NCBI GenBank assembly: GCA_964057225.1
Contig: OZ059897.1
Coordinates: 22,692,001 to 22,756,000, forward strand
Origin: Auanema rhodensis
Taxonomy: Eukaryota > Nematoda > Chromadorea > Rhabditida > Rhabditidae
Length of the DNA stretch: 64,000 nt
Direction of reading: 5' to 3'
The notes under the pieces are model-generated. The model did not search any database. It was given only the letters and a program-made list of their open reading frames with translations, and was not told where the DNA came from. Both the position numbers and the translations under genes were made by a program. Below, in pieces: positions 25,501 to 39,776 of the stretch (position 1 is the stretch's first letter; every line of letters starts with the position of its first letter).

Positions 25501-26048
25501 CAATAAAAATTTGTTTTTAGACTAATATGGACATGGGGAATCAAATTTTGAAAACCGCATCTCTTTATCTTTCACGTGAAGCGAGTTACATACCAAGTGC
25601 ACATCACGTGTACATTTAATTAGCATAAATTAAAGTTCACGTAAATTTCAAAGTCATGGTTACCATGAACCAATATCAATAAAAATTTGTTTTTAGACTA
25701 ATATGGACATGGGGAATCTAATTTTGAAAACCGCATCTCTTCATCTTTCACGTGAAGCGAGTTACATACCAAGTGCACATCACGTGTACATTTAATTAGC
25801 ATAAATTAAAGTTCACGTAAATTTCAAAGTCATGGTTACCATGAAGCAATATCAATAAAAATTTGTTTTTAGACTAATATGGACATGGGGAATCTAATTT
25901 TGAAAACCGCATCTCTTCATCTTTCACGTGAAGCGAGTTACATACCAAGTGCACATCACGTCTAAATTTAATTAGCATAAATTAAAGTTCACGAAAATTT
26001 CAAAGTCATGGTTACCATGAACCAATATCAATAAAAATTTGTTTTTAG
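22529..26048 (+). repeat. Monomers 129-148, paralogous to 39777-42944
   Basis: Markers are C69G (22773), G90T+T95A (monomers 131, 135, 140, 144) and the linked G90C+C93A+T122A haplotype (monomers 137 and 148). Inside it, monomers 139-142 (24289-24992) repeat as 143-146 (24993-25696), including T137C and then T146C; the only difference I see is A148C. Monomers 129-140 match 227-238 at 98 monomers, except at 135/233 and A75G in 234. Confidence 0.85.
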
Positions 26049-29000
26049 ACTAATATGGACATGGGGAATCTAATTTTGAAAACCGCATCTCTTTATCTTT
26101 CACGTGAAGCGAGTTACATACCAAGTGCACATCACGTGTACATTTAATTAGCATAAATTAAAGTTCACGTAAATTTCAAAGTCATGGTTACCATGAAGCA
26201 ATATCAATAAAAATTTGTTTTTAGACTAATATGGACATGGGGAATCTAATTTTGAAAACCGCATCTCTTTATCTTTCACGTGAAGCGAGTTACATACCAA
26301 GTGCACATCACGTGTACATTTAATTAGCATAAATTAAAGTTCACGTAAATTTCAAAGTCATGGTTACCATGAACCAATATCAATTAAAATTTGTTTTTAG
26401 ACTAATATGGACATGGGGAATCTAATTTTGAAAACCGCATCTCTTTATCTTTCACGTGAAGCGAGTTACATACCAAGTGCACATCACGTGTACATTTAAT
26501 TAGCATAAATTAAAGTTCACGTAAATTTCAAAGTCATGGTTACCATGAAGCAATATCAATAAAAATTTGTTTTTAGACTAATATGGACATGGGGAATCTA
26601 ATTTTGAAAACCGCATCTCTTTATCTTTCACGTGAAGTGAGTTACATACCAAGTGCACATCACGTGTACATTTAATTAGCATAAATTAAAGTTCACGTAA
26701 ATTTCAAAGTCATGGTTACCATGAACCAATATCAATAAAAATTTGTTTTTAGACTAATATGGACATGGGGAATCTAATTTTGAAAACCGCATCTCTTTAT
26801 CTTTCACGTGAAGCGAGTTACATACCAAGTGCACATCACGTGTACATTTAATTAGCATAAATTAAAGTTCACGTAAATTTCAAAGTCATGGTTACCATGA
26901 ACCAATATCAATAAAAATTTGTTTTTAGACTAATATGGACATGGGGAATCTAATTTTGAAAACCGCATCTCTTTATCTTTCACGTGAAGCGAGTTACATA
27001 CCAAGTGCACATCACGTGTACATTTAATTAGCATAAATTAAAGTTCACGTAAATTTCAAAGTCATGGTTACCATGAAGCAATATCAATAAAAATTTGTTT
27101 TTAGACTAATATGGACATGGGGAATCTAATTTTGAAAACCGCATCTCTTTATCTTTCACGTGAAGTGAGTTACATACCAAGTGCACATCACGTGTACATT
27201 TAATTAGCATAAATTAAAGTTCACGTAAATTTCAAAGTCATGGTTACCATGCACCAATATCAATAAAAATTTGTTTTTAGACTAATATGGACATGGGGAA
27301 TCTAATTTTGAAAACCGCATCTCTTTATCTTTCACGTGAAGCGAGTTACATACCAAGTGCATATCACGTGTACATTTAATTAGCATAAATTAAAGTTCAC
27401 GTAAATTTCAAAGTCATGGTTACCATGAACCAATATCAATAAAAATTTGTTTTTAGACTAATATGGACATGGGGAATCTAATTTTGAAAACCGCATCTCT
27501 TTATCTTTCACGTGAAGCGAGTTACATACCAAGTGCACATCACGTGTACATTTAATTAGCATAAATTAAAGTTCACGTAAATTTCAAAGTCATGGTTACC
27601 ATGAACCAATATCAATAAAAATTTGTTTTTAGACTAATATGGACATGGGGAATCTAATTTTGAAAACCGCATCTCTTTATCTTTCACGTGAAGCGAGTTA
27701 CATACCAAGTGCACATCACGTGTACATTTAATTAGCATAAATTAAAGTTCACGTAAATTTCAAAGTCATGGTTACCATGAACCAATATCAATAAAAATTT
27801 GTTTTTAGACTAATATGGACATGGGGAATCTAATTTTGAAAACCGCATCTCTTTATCTTTCACGTGAAGCGAGTTACATACCAAGTGCACATCACGTGTA
27901 CATTTAATTAGCATAAATTAAAGTTCACGTAAATTTCAAAGTCATGGTTACCATGCACCAATATCAATAAAAATTTGTTTTTAGACTAATATGGACATGG
28001 GGAATCTAATTTTGAAAACCGCATCTCTTTATCTTTCACGTGAAGCGAGTTACATACCAAGTGCACATCACGTGTACATTTAATTAGCATAAATTAAAGT
28101 TCACGTAAATTTCAAAGTCATGGTTACCATGAACCAATATCAATAAAAATTTGTTTTTAGACTAATATGGACATGGGGAATCTAATTTTGAAAACCGCAT
28201 CTCTTTATCTTTCACGTGAAGCGAGTTACATACCAAGTGCACATCACGTGTACATTTAATTAGCATAAATTAAAGTTCACGTAAATTTCAAAGTCATGGT
28301 TACCATGCACCAATATCAATAAAAATTTGTTTTTAGACTAATATGGACATGGGGAATCTAATTTTGAAAACCGCATCTCTTTATCTTTCACGTGAAGCGA
28401 GTTACATACCAAGTGCACATCACGTGTACATTTAATTAGCATAAATTAAAGTTCACGTAAATTTCAAAGTCATGGTTACCATGAACCAATATCAATAAAA
28501 ATTTGTTTTTAGACTAATATGGACATGGGGAATCTAATTTTGAAAACCGCATCTCTTTATCTTTCACGTGAAGCGAGTTACATACCAAGTGCACATCACG
28601 TGTACATTTAATTAGCATAAATTAAAGTTCACGTGAATTTCAAAGTCATGGTTACCATGAAGCAATATCAATAAAAATTTGTTTTTAGACTAATATGGAC
28701 ATGGGGAATCTAATTTTGAAAACCGCATCTCTTTATCTTTCACGTGAAGCGAGTTACATACCAAGTGCACATCACGTGTACATTTAATTAGCATAAATTA
28801 AAGTTCACGTAAATTTCAAAGTCATGGTTACCATGAACCAATATCAATAAAAATTTGTTTTTAGACTAATATGGACATGGGGAATCTAATTTTGAAAACC
28901 GCATCTCTTTATCTTTCACGTGAAGCGAGTTACATACCAAGTGCACATCACGTGTACATTTAATTAGCATAAATTAAAGTTTACGTAAATTTCAAAGTCA

Positions 29001-29392
29001 TGGTTACCATGAAGCAATATCAATAAAAATTTGTTTTTAGACTAATATGGACATGGGGAATCTAATTTTGAAAACCGCATCTCTTTATCTTTCACGTGAA
29101 GCGAGTTACATACCAAGTGCACATCACGTGTACATTTAATTAGCATAAATTAAAGTTCACGTAAATTTCAAAGTCATGGTTACCATGAACCAATATCAAT
29201 AAAAATTTGTTTTTAGACTAATATGGACATGGGGAATCTAATTTTGAAAACCGCATCTCTTTATCTTTCACGTGAAGCGAGTTACATACCAAGTGCACAT
29301 CACGTGTACATTTAATTAGCATAAATTAAAGTTCACGTAAATTTCAAAGTCATGGTTACCATGCACCAATATCAATAAAAATTTGTTTTTAG
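26049..29392 (+). repeat. Monomers 149-167, paralogous to 43121-46464
   Basis: T46C disappears here. Monomers 150-155 form a three-monomer motif twice: A or plain, C150G, C62T (26225-26752, 26753-27280). A161T (26385), C62T, C82T (27362), C118T (28982) and the 148/150 states match 43297-46464 at 97 monomers (17,072 bp). Box 3 gains a full CACGTG at 28635 (A123G). Confidence 0.84.
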
Positions 29393-30096
29393 ACTAATAT
29401 GGACATGGGGAATCTAATTTTGAAAACCGCATCTCTTTATCTTTCACGTGAAGCGAGTTACATACCAAGTGCACATCACGTGTACATTTAATTAGCATAA
29501 ATTAAAGTTCACGTAAATTTCAAAGTCATGGTTACCATGCACCAATATCAATAAAAATTTGTTTTTAGACTAATATGGACATGGGGAATCTAATTTTGAA
29601 AACCGCATCTCTTTATCTTTCACGTGAAGCGAGTTACATACCAAGTGCACATCACGTGTACATTTAATTAGCATAAATTAAAGTTCACGTAAATTTCAAA
29701 GTCATGGTTACCATGAAGCAATATCAATAAAAATTTGTTTTTAGACTAATATGGACATGGGGAATCTAATTTTGAAAACCGCATCTCTTTATCTTTCACG
29801 TGAAGCGAGTTACATACCAAGTGCACATCACGTGTACATTTAATTAGCATAAATTAAAGTTCACGTAAATTTCAAAGTCATGGTTACCATGAACCAATAT
29901 CAATAAAAATTTGTTTTTAGACTAATATGGACATGGGGAATCTAATTTTGGAAACCGCATCTCTTTATCTTTCACGTGAAGCGAGTTACATACCAAGTGC
30001 ACATCACGTGTACATTTAATTAGCATAAATTAAAGTTCACGTAAATTTCAAAGTCATGGTTACCATGAACCAATATCAATAAAAATTTGTTTTTAG
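29393..30096 (+). repeat. Monomers 168-171, near-consensus
   Basis: The states are A148C; C150G; plain; A31G (29951). Nothing else is distinctive. It joins the paralogous block on the left to the dimer run on the right. Confidence 0.8.
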
Positions 30097-31152
30097 ACTA
30101 ATATGGACATGGGGAATCTAATTTTGAAAACCGCATCTCTTTATCTTTCACGTGAAGCGAGTTACATACCAAGTGCACATCACGTGTACATTTAATTAGC
30201 ATAAATTAAAGTTTACGTAAATTTCAAAGTCATGGTTACCATGAAGCAATATCAATAAAAATTTGTTTTTAGACTAATATGGACATGGGGAATCTAATTT
30301 TGAAAACCGCATCTCTTTATCTTTCACGTGAAGCGAGTTACATACCAAGTGCACATCACGTGTACATTTAATTAGCATAAATTAAAGTTCACGTAAATTT
30401 CAAAGTCATGGTTACCATGAACCAATATCAATAAAAATTTGTTTTTAGACTAATATGGACATGGGGAATCTAATTTTGAAAACCGCATCTCTTTATCTTT
30501 CACGTGAAGCGAGTTACATACCAAGTGCACATCACGTGTACATTTAATTAGCATAAATTAAAGTTTACGTAAATTTCAAAGTCATGGTTACCATGAAGCA
30601 ATATCAATAAAAATTTGTTTTTAGACTAATATGGACATGGGGAATCTAATTTTGAAAACCGCATCTCTTTATCTTTCACGTGAAGCGAGTTACATACCAA
30701 GTGCACATCACGTGTACATTTAATTAGCATAAATTAAAGTTCACGTAAATTTCAAAGTCATGGTTACCATGAACCAATATCAATAAAAATTTGTTTTTAG
30801 ACTAATATGGACATGGGGAATCTAATTTTGAAAACCGCATCTCTTTATCTTTCACGTGAAGCGAGTTACATACCAAGTGCACATCACGTGTACATTTAAT
30901 TAGCATAAATTAAAGTTTACGTAAATTTCAAAGTCATGGTTACCATGAAGCAATATCAATAAAAATTTGTTTTTAGACTAATATGGACATGGGGAATCTA
31001 ATTTTGAAAACCGCATCTCTTTATCTTTCACGTGAAGCGAGTTACATACCAAGTGCACATCACGTGTACATTTAATTAGCATAAATTAAAGTTCACGTAA
31101 ATTTCAAAGTCATGGTTACCATGAACCAATATCAATAAAAATTTGTTTTTAG
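30097..31152 (+). repeat. Dimeric HOR, three copies (monomers 172-177)
   Basis: A C118T+C150G monomer alternates with a plain one: 30097-30448, 30449-30800, 30801-31152. I see no difference between the three 352-bp copies. C118T makes box 3 a perfect palindrome, TTTACGTAAA. Confidence 0.88.
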
Positions 31153-33616
31153 ACTAATATGGACATGGGGAATCTAATTTTGAAAACCGCATCTCTTTAT
31201 CTTTCACGTGAAGCGAGTTACATACCAAGTGCACATCACGTGTACATTTAATTAGCATAAATTAAAGTTCACGTAAATTTCAAAGTCATGGTTACCATGA
31301 ACCAATATCAATAAAAATTTGTTTTTAGACTAATATGGACATGGGGAATCTAATTTTGAAAACCGCATCTCTTTATCTTTCACGTGAAGCGAGTTACATA
31401 CCAAGTGCACATCACGTGTACATTTAATTAGCATAAATTAAAGTTCACGTAAATTTCAAAGTCATGGTTACCATGAAGCAATATCAATAAAAATTTGTTT
31501 TTAGACTAATATGGACATGGGGAATCTAATTTTGAAAACCGAATCTCTTTATCTTTCACGTGAAGCGAGTTACATACCAAGTGCACATCACGTGTACATT
31601 TAATTAGCATAAATTAAAGTTCACGTAAATTTCAAAGTCATGGTTACCATGAAGCAATATCAATAAAAATTTGTTTTTAGACTAATATGGACATGGGGAA
31701 TCTAATTTTGAAAACCGCATCTCTTTATCTTTCACGTGAAGCGAGTTACATACCAAGTGCACATCACGTGTACATTTAATTAGCATAAATTAAAGTTCAC
31801 GTAAATTTCAAAGTCATGGTTACCATGAACCAATATCAATAAAAATTTGTTTTTAGACTAATATGGACATGGGGAATCTAATTTTGAAAACCGCATCTCT
31901 TTATCTTTCACGTGAAGCGAGTTACATACCAAGTGCACATCACGTGTACATTTAATTAGCATAAATTAAAGTTCACGTAAATTTCAAAGTCATGGTTACC
32001 ATGAACCAATATCAATAAAAATTTGTTTTTAGACTAATATGGTCATGGGGAATCTAATTTTGAAAACCGCATCTCTTTATCTTTCACGTGAAGCGAGTTA
32101 CATACCAAGTGCACATCACGTGTACATTTAATTAGCATAAATTAAAGTTCACGTAAATTTCAAAGTCATGGTTACCATGAAGCAATATCAATAAAAATTT
32201 GTTTTTAGACTAATATGGACATGGGGAATCTAATTTTGAAAACCGAATCTCTTTATCTTTCACGTGAAGCGAGTTACATACCAAGTGCACATCACGTGTA
32301 CATTTAATTAGCATAAATTAAAGTTCACGTAAATTTCAAAGTCATGGTTACCATGAACCAATATCAATAAAAATTTGTTTTTAGACTAATATGGACATGG
32401 GGAATCTAATTTTGAAAACCGCATCTCTTTATCTTTCACGTGAAGCGAGTTACATACCAAGTGCACATCACGTGTACATTTAATTAGCATAAATTAAAGT
32501 TCACGTAAATTTCAAAGTCATGGTTACCATGAAGCAATATCAATAAAAATTTGTTTTTAGACTAATATGGACATGGGGAATCTAATTTTGAAAACCGCAT
32601 CTCTTTATCTTTCACGTGAAGCGAGTTACATACCAAGTGCACATCACGTGTACATTTAATTAGCATAAATTAAAGTTCACGTAAATTTCAAAGTCATGGT
32701 TACCATGAACCAATATCAATAAAAATTTGTTTTTAGACTAATATGGACATGGGGAATCTAATTTTGAAAACCGCATCTCTTTATCTTTCACGTGAAGCGA
32801 GTTACATACCAAGTGCACATCACGTGTACATTTAATTAGCATAAATTAAAGTTCACGTAAATTTCAAAGTCATGGTTACCATGAACCAATATCAATAAAA
32901 ATTTGTTTTTAGACTAATATGGACATGGGGAATCTAATTTTGAAAACCGCATCTCTTTATCTTTCACGTGAAGCGAGTTACATACCAAGTGCACATCACG
33001 TGTACATTTAATTAGCATAAATTAAAGTTCACGTAAATTTCAAAGTCATGGTTACCATGAACCAATATCAATAAAAATTTGTTTTTAGACTAATATGGAC
33101 ATGGGGAATCTAATTTTGAAAACCGCATCTCTTTATCTTTCACGTGAAGCGAGTTACATACCAAGTGCACATCACGTGTACATTTAATTAGCATAAATTA
33201 AAGTTCACGTAAATTTCAAAGTCATGGTTACCATGAACCAATATCAATAAAAATTTGTTTTTAGACTAATATGGACATGGGGAATCTAATTTTGAAAACC
33301 GCATCTCTTTATCTTTCACGTGAAGCGAGTTACATACCAAGTGCACATCACGTGTACATTTAATTAGCATAAATTAAAGTTCACGTAAATTTCAAAGTCA
33401 TGGTTACCATGAAGCAATATCAATAAAAATTTGTTTTTAGACTAATATGGACATGGGGAATCTAATTTTGAAAACCGAATCTCTTTATCTTTCACGTGAA
33501 GCGAGTTACATACCAAGTGCACATCACGTGTACATTTAATTAGCATAAATTAAAGTTCACGTAAATTTCAAAGTCATGGTTACCATGAACCAATATCAAT
33601 AAAAATTTGTTTTTAG
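31153..33616 (+). repeat. Monomers 178-191, near-consensus with linked C150G then C38A pairs
   Basis: Mostly consensus monomers. C38A appears in 180, 184 and 191, and each follows a C150G monomer. A11T is private at 32043. The last monomers (190-191) have the same order as 206-207 and 217-218 in the next zone. The second copy of the 13.2-kb-displaced segment begins inside monomer 191, near 33480. Confidence 0.8.
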
Positions 33617-35024
33617 ACTAATATGGACATGGGGAATCTAATTTTGAAAACCGCATCTCTTTATCTTTCACGTGAAGCGAGTTACATACCAAGTGCACAT
33701 CACGTGTACATTTAATTAGCATAAATTAAAGTTCACGTAAATTTCAAAGTCTTGGTTACCATGCACCAATATCAATAAAAATTTGTTTTTAGACTAATAT
33801 GGACATGGGGAATCTAATTTTGAAAACCGCATCTCTTTATCTTTCACGTGAAGCGAGTTACATACCAAGTGCACATCACGTGTACATTTAATTAGCATAA
33901 ATTAAAGTTCACGTAAATTTCAAAGTCATGGTTACCATGAACCAATATCAATAAAAATTTGTTTTTAGACTAATATGGACATGGGCAATCTAATTTTGAA
34001 AACCGCATCTCTTTATCTTTCACGTGAAGCGAGTTACATACCAAGTGCACATCACGTGTACATTTAATTAGCATAAATTAAAGTTCACGTAAATTTCAAA
34101 GTCATGGTTACCATGCACCAATATCAATAAAAATTTGTTTTTAGACTAATATGGACATGGGGAATCTAATGTTGAAAACCGAATCTCTTTATCTTTCACG
34201 TGAAGCGAGTTACATACCAAGTGCACATCACGTGTACATTTAATTAGCATAAATTAAAGTTCACGTAAATTTCAAAGTCATGGTTACCATGAACCAATAT
34301 CAATAAAAATTTGTTTTTAGACTAATATGGACATGGGGAATCTAATTTTGAAAACCGCATCTCTTTGTCTTTCACGTGAAGCGAGTTACATACCGAGTGC
34401 ACATCACGTGTACATTTAATTAGCATAAATTAAAGTTCACGTAAATTTCAAAGTCATGGTTACCATGAACCAATATAAATAAAAATTTGTTTTTAGACTA
34501 ATATGGACATGGGGAATCTAATTTTGAAAACCGCATCTCTTCATCTTTCACGTGAAGCGAGTTACATACCAAGTGCACATCACGTGTACATTTAATTAGC
34601 ATAAATTAAAGTTCACGTAAATTTCAAAGTCATGGTTACCATGAACCAATATCAATAAAAATTTGTTTTTAGACTAATATGGACATGAGGAATCTAATTT
34701 TGAAAACCGCATCTCTTTATCTTTCACGTGAAGCGAGTTACATACCGAGTGCACATCACGTGTACATTTAATTAGCATAAATTAAAGTTCACGTAAATTT
34801 CAAAGTCATGGTTACCATGCACCAATATCAATAAAAATTTGTTTTTAGACTAATATGGACATGGGGAATCTAATTTTGAAAACCGCATCTCTTTGTCTTT
34901 CACGTGAAGCGAGTTACATACCGAGTGCACATCACGTGTACATTTAATTAGCATAAATTAAAGTTCACGTAAATTTCAAAGTCATGGTTACCATGCACCA
35001 ATATCAATAAAAATTTGTTTTTAG
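33617..35024 (+). repeat. Monomers 192-199: second copy of 20417-21824
   Basis: Exact marker order of monomers 117-124 at an offset of 75 monomers: A136T+A148C; plain; G18C+A148C; T27G+C38A; A47G+A75G; T46C; G16A+A75G+A148C; A47G+A75G+A148C. C157A at 34477 is the one private change I found. Confidence 0.88.
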
Positions 35025-38000
35025 ACTAATATGGACATGGGGAATCTAATGTTGAAAACCGAATCTCTTTATCTTTCACGTGAAGCGAGTTACATACCAA
35101 GTGCACATCACGTGTACATTTAATTAGCATAAATTAAAGTTCACGTAAATTTCAAAGTCATGGTTACCATGAACCAATATCAATAAAAATTTGTTTTTAG
35201 ACTAATATGGACATGGGGAATCTAATTTTGAAAACCGCATCTCTTTGTCTTTCACGTGAAGCGAGTTACATACCGAGTGCACATCACGTGTACATTTAAT
35301 TAGCATAAATTAAAGTTCACGTAAATTTCAAAGTCATGGTTACCATGAACCAATATCAATAAAAATTTGTTTTTAGACTAATATGGACATGGGGAATCTA
35401 ATTTTGAAAACCGCATCTCTTTGTCTTTCACGTGAAGCGAGTTACATACCGAGTGCACATCACGTGTACATTTAATTAGCATAAATTAAAGTTCACGTAA
35501 ATTTCAAAGTCATGGTTACCATGAACCAATATCAATAAAAATTTGTTTTTAGACTAATATGGACATGGGGAATCTAATTTTGAAAACCGCATCTCTTCAT
35601 CTTTCACGTGAAGCGAGTTACATACCAAGTGCACATCACGTGTACATTTAATTAGCATAAATTAAAGTTCACGTAAATTTCAAAGTCATGGTTACCATGA
35701 ACCAATATCAATAAAAATTTGTTTTTAGACTAATATGGACATGAGGAATCTAATTTTGAAAACCGCATCTCTTTATCTTTCACGTGAAGCGAGTTACATA
35801 CCGAGTGCACATCACGTGTACATTTAATTAGCATAAATTAAAGTTCACGTAAATTTCAAAGTCATGGTTACCATGCACCAATATCAATAAAAATTTGTTT
35901 TTAAACTAATATGGACATGAGGAATCTAATTTTGAAAACCGCATCTCTTTATCTTTCACGTGAAGCGAGTTACATACCGAGTGCACATCACGTGTACATT
36001 TAATTAGCATAAATTAAAGTTCACGTAAATTTCAAAGTCATGGTTACCATGCACCAATATCAATAAAAATTTGTTTTTAGACTAATATAGACATGGGGAA
36101 TCTAATTTTGAAAACCGCATCTCTTCATCTTTCACGTGAAGCGAGTTACATACCAAGTGCACATCACGTGTACATTTAATTAGCATAAATTAAAGTTCAC
36201 GTAAATTTCAAAGTCATGGTTACCATGAAGCAATATCAATAAAAATTTGTTTTTAGACTAATATGGACATGGGGAATCTAATTTTGAAAACCGAATCTCT
36301 TTATCTTTCACGTGAAGCGAGTTACATACCAAGTGCACATCACGTGTACATTTAATTAGCATAAATTAAAGTTCACGTAAATTTCAAAGTCATGGTTACC
36401 ATGAACCAATATCAATAAAAATTTGTTTTTAGACTAATATGGACATGGGGAATCTAATTTTGAAAACCGCATCTCTTTATCTTTCACGTGAAGCGAGTTA
36501 CATACCAAGTGCACATCACGTGTACATTTAATTAGCATAAATTAAAGTTCACGTAAATTTCAAAGTCTTGGTTACCATGCACCAATATCAATAAAAATTT
36601 GTTTTTAGACTAATATGGACATGGGGAATCTAATTTTGAAAACCGCATCTCTTTATCTTTCACGTGAAGCGAGTTACATACCAAGTGCACATCACGTGTA
36701 CATTTAATTAGCATAAATTAAAGTTCACGTAAATTTCAAAGTCATGGTTACCATGAACCAATATCAATAAAAATTTGTTTTTAGACTAATATGGACATGG
36801 GCAATCTAATTTTGAAAACCGCATCTCTTTATCTTTCACGTGAAGCGAGTTACATACCAAGTGCACATCACGTGTACATTTAATTAGCATAAATTAAAGT
36901 TCACGTAAATTTCAAAGTCTTGGTTACCATGCACCAATATCAATAAAAATTTGTTTTTAGACTAATATGGACATGGGGAATCTAATTTTGAAAACCGCAT
37001 CTCTTTGTCTTTCACGTGAAGCGAGTTACATACCGAGTGCACATCACGTGTACATTTAATTAGCATAAATTAAAGTTCACGTAAATTTCAAAGTCATGGT
37101 TACCATGCACCAATATCAATAAAAATTTGTTTTTAGACTAATATGGACATGGGGAATCTAATGTTGAAAACCGAATCTCTTTATCTTTCACGTGAAGCGA
37201 GTTACATACCAAGTGCACATCACGTGTACATTTAATTAGCATAAATTAAAGTTCACGTAAATTTCAAAGTCATGGTTACCATGAACCAATATCAATAAAA
37301 ATTTGTTTTTAGACTAATATGGACATGGGGAATCTAATTTTGGAAACCGCATCTCTTTGTCTTTCACGTGAAGCGAGTTACATACCGAGTGCACATCACG
37401 TGTACATTTAATTAGCATAAATTAAAGTTCACGTAAATTTCAAAGTCATGGTTACCATGAACCAATATCAATAAAAATTTGTTTTTAGACTAATATGGAC
37501 ATGGGGAATCTAATTTTGAAAACCGCATCTCTTCATCTTTCACGTGAAGCGAGTTACATACCAAGTGCACATCACGTGTACATTTAATTAGCATAAATTA
37601 AAGTTCACGTAAATTTCAAAGTCATGGTTACCATGAACCAATATCAATAAAAATTTGTTTTTAGACTAATATGGACATGAGGAATCTAATTTTGAAAACC
37701 GCATCTCTTTATCTTTCACGTGAAGCGAGTTACATACCGAGTGCACATCACGTGTACATTTAATTAGCATAAATTAAAGTTCACGTAAATTTCAAAGTCA
37801 TGGTTACCATGCACCAATATCAATAAAAATTTGTTTTTAAACTAATATGGACATGAGGAATCTAATTTTGAAAACCGCATCTCTTTATCTTTCACGTGAA
37901 GCGAGTTACATACCGAGTGCACATCACGTGTACATTTAATTAGCATAAATTAAAGTTCACGTAAATTTCAAAGTCATGGTTACCATGCACCAATATCAAT

Positions 38001-39776
38001 AAAAATTTGTTTTTAGACTAATATGGACATGGGGAATCTAATTTTGAAAACCGCATCTCTTCATCTTTCACGTGAAGCGAGTTACATACCAAGTGCACAT
38101 CACGTGTACATTTAATTAGCATAAATTAAAGTTCACGTAAATTTCAAAGTCATGGTTACCATGAAGCAATATCAATAAAAATTTGTTTTTAGACTAATAT
38201 GGACATGGGGAATCTAATTTTGAAAACCGAATCTCTTTATCTTTCACGTGAAGCGAGTTACATACCAAGTGCACATCACGTGTACATTTAATTAGCATAA
38301 ATTAAAGTTCACGTAAATTTCAAAGTCATGGTTACCATGCACCAATATCAATAAAAATTTGTTTTTAGACTAATATGGACATGGGGAATCTAATTTTGAA
38401 AACCGCATCTCTTCATCTTTCACGTGAAGCGAGTTACATACCAAGTGCACATCACGTGTACATTTAATTAGCATAAATTAAAGTTCACGTAAATTTCAAA
38501 GTCATGGTTACCATGCACCAATATCAATAAAAATTTGTTTTTAGACTAATATGGACATGGGGAATCTAATTTTGAAAACCGCATCTCTTTATCTTTCACG
38601 TGAAGCGAGTTAGATACCAAGTGCACATCACGTGTACATTTAATTAGCATAAATTAAAGTTCACGTAAATTTCAAAGTCATGGTTACCATGAACCAATAT
38701 CAATAAAAATTTGTTTTTAGACTAATATGGACATGGGCAATCTAATTTTGAAAACCGCATCTCTTTATCTTTCACGTGAAGCGAGTTACATACCAAGTGC
38801 ACATCACGTGTACATTTAATTAGCATAAATTAAAGTTCACGTAAATTTCAAAGTCATGGTTACCATGCACCAATATCAATAAAAATTTGTTTTTAGACTA
38901 ATATGGACATGGGGAATCTAATGTTGAAAACCGAATCTCTTTATCTTTCACGTGAAGCGAGTTACATACCAAGTGCACATCACGTGTACATTTAATTAGC
39001 ATAAATTAAAGTTCACGTAAATTTCAAAGTCATGGTTACCATGAACCAATATCAATAAAAATTTGTTTTTAGACTAATATGGACATGGGGAATCTAATTT
39101 TGAAAACCGCATCTCTTTGTCTTTCACGTGAAGCGAGTTACATACCGAGTGCACATCACGTGTACATTTAATTAGCATAAATTAAAGTTCACGTAAATTT
39201 CAAAGTCATGGTTACCATGAACCAATATCAATAAAAATTTGTTTTTAGACTAATATGGACATGGGGAATCTAATTTTGAAAACCGCATCTCTTCATCTTT
39301 CACGTGAAGCGAGTTACATACCAAGTGCACATCACGTGTACATTTAATTAGCATAAATTAAAGTTCACGTAAATTTCAAAGTCATGGTTACCATGAACCA
39401 ATATCAATAAAAATTTGTTTTTAGACTAATATGGACATGAGGAATCTAATTTTGAAAACCGCATCTCTTTATCTTTCACGTGAAGCGAGTTACATACCGA
39501 GTGCACATCACGTGTACATTTAATTAGCATAAATTAAAGTTCACGTAAATTTCAAAGTCATGGTTACCATGCACCAATATCAATAAAAATTTGTTTTTAA
39601 ACTAATATGGACATGAGGAATCTAATTTTGAAAACCGCATCTCTTTATCTTTCACGTGAAGCGAGTTACATACCGAGTGCACATCACGTGTACATTTAAT
39701 TAGCATAAATTAAAGTTCACGTAAATTTCAAAGTCATGGTTACCATGCACCAATATCAATAAAAATTTGTTTTTAG
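35025..39776 (+). repeat. Locally amplified 10-12 monomer unit (monomers 200-226)
   Basis: The core order is T27G+C38A; A47G+A75G; T46C; G16A+A75G; G16A+A75G. It starts at 35025, 37137 and 38897. The two G16A+A75G monomers are always joined by a G176A junction, at 35904, 37840 and 39600 (spacings of 11 and 10 monomers). The first round has an extra A47G+A75G monomer (35377-35552). Monomers 190-194 (G18C and A136T set) recur as 206-210. This zone has no equal in the 20-29 kb source, so it arose after that segment was duplicated. Private changes include G9A (36090) and A31G (37343). Confidence 0.82.
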
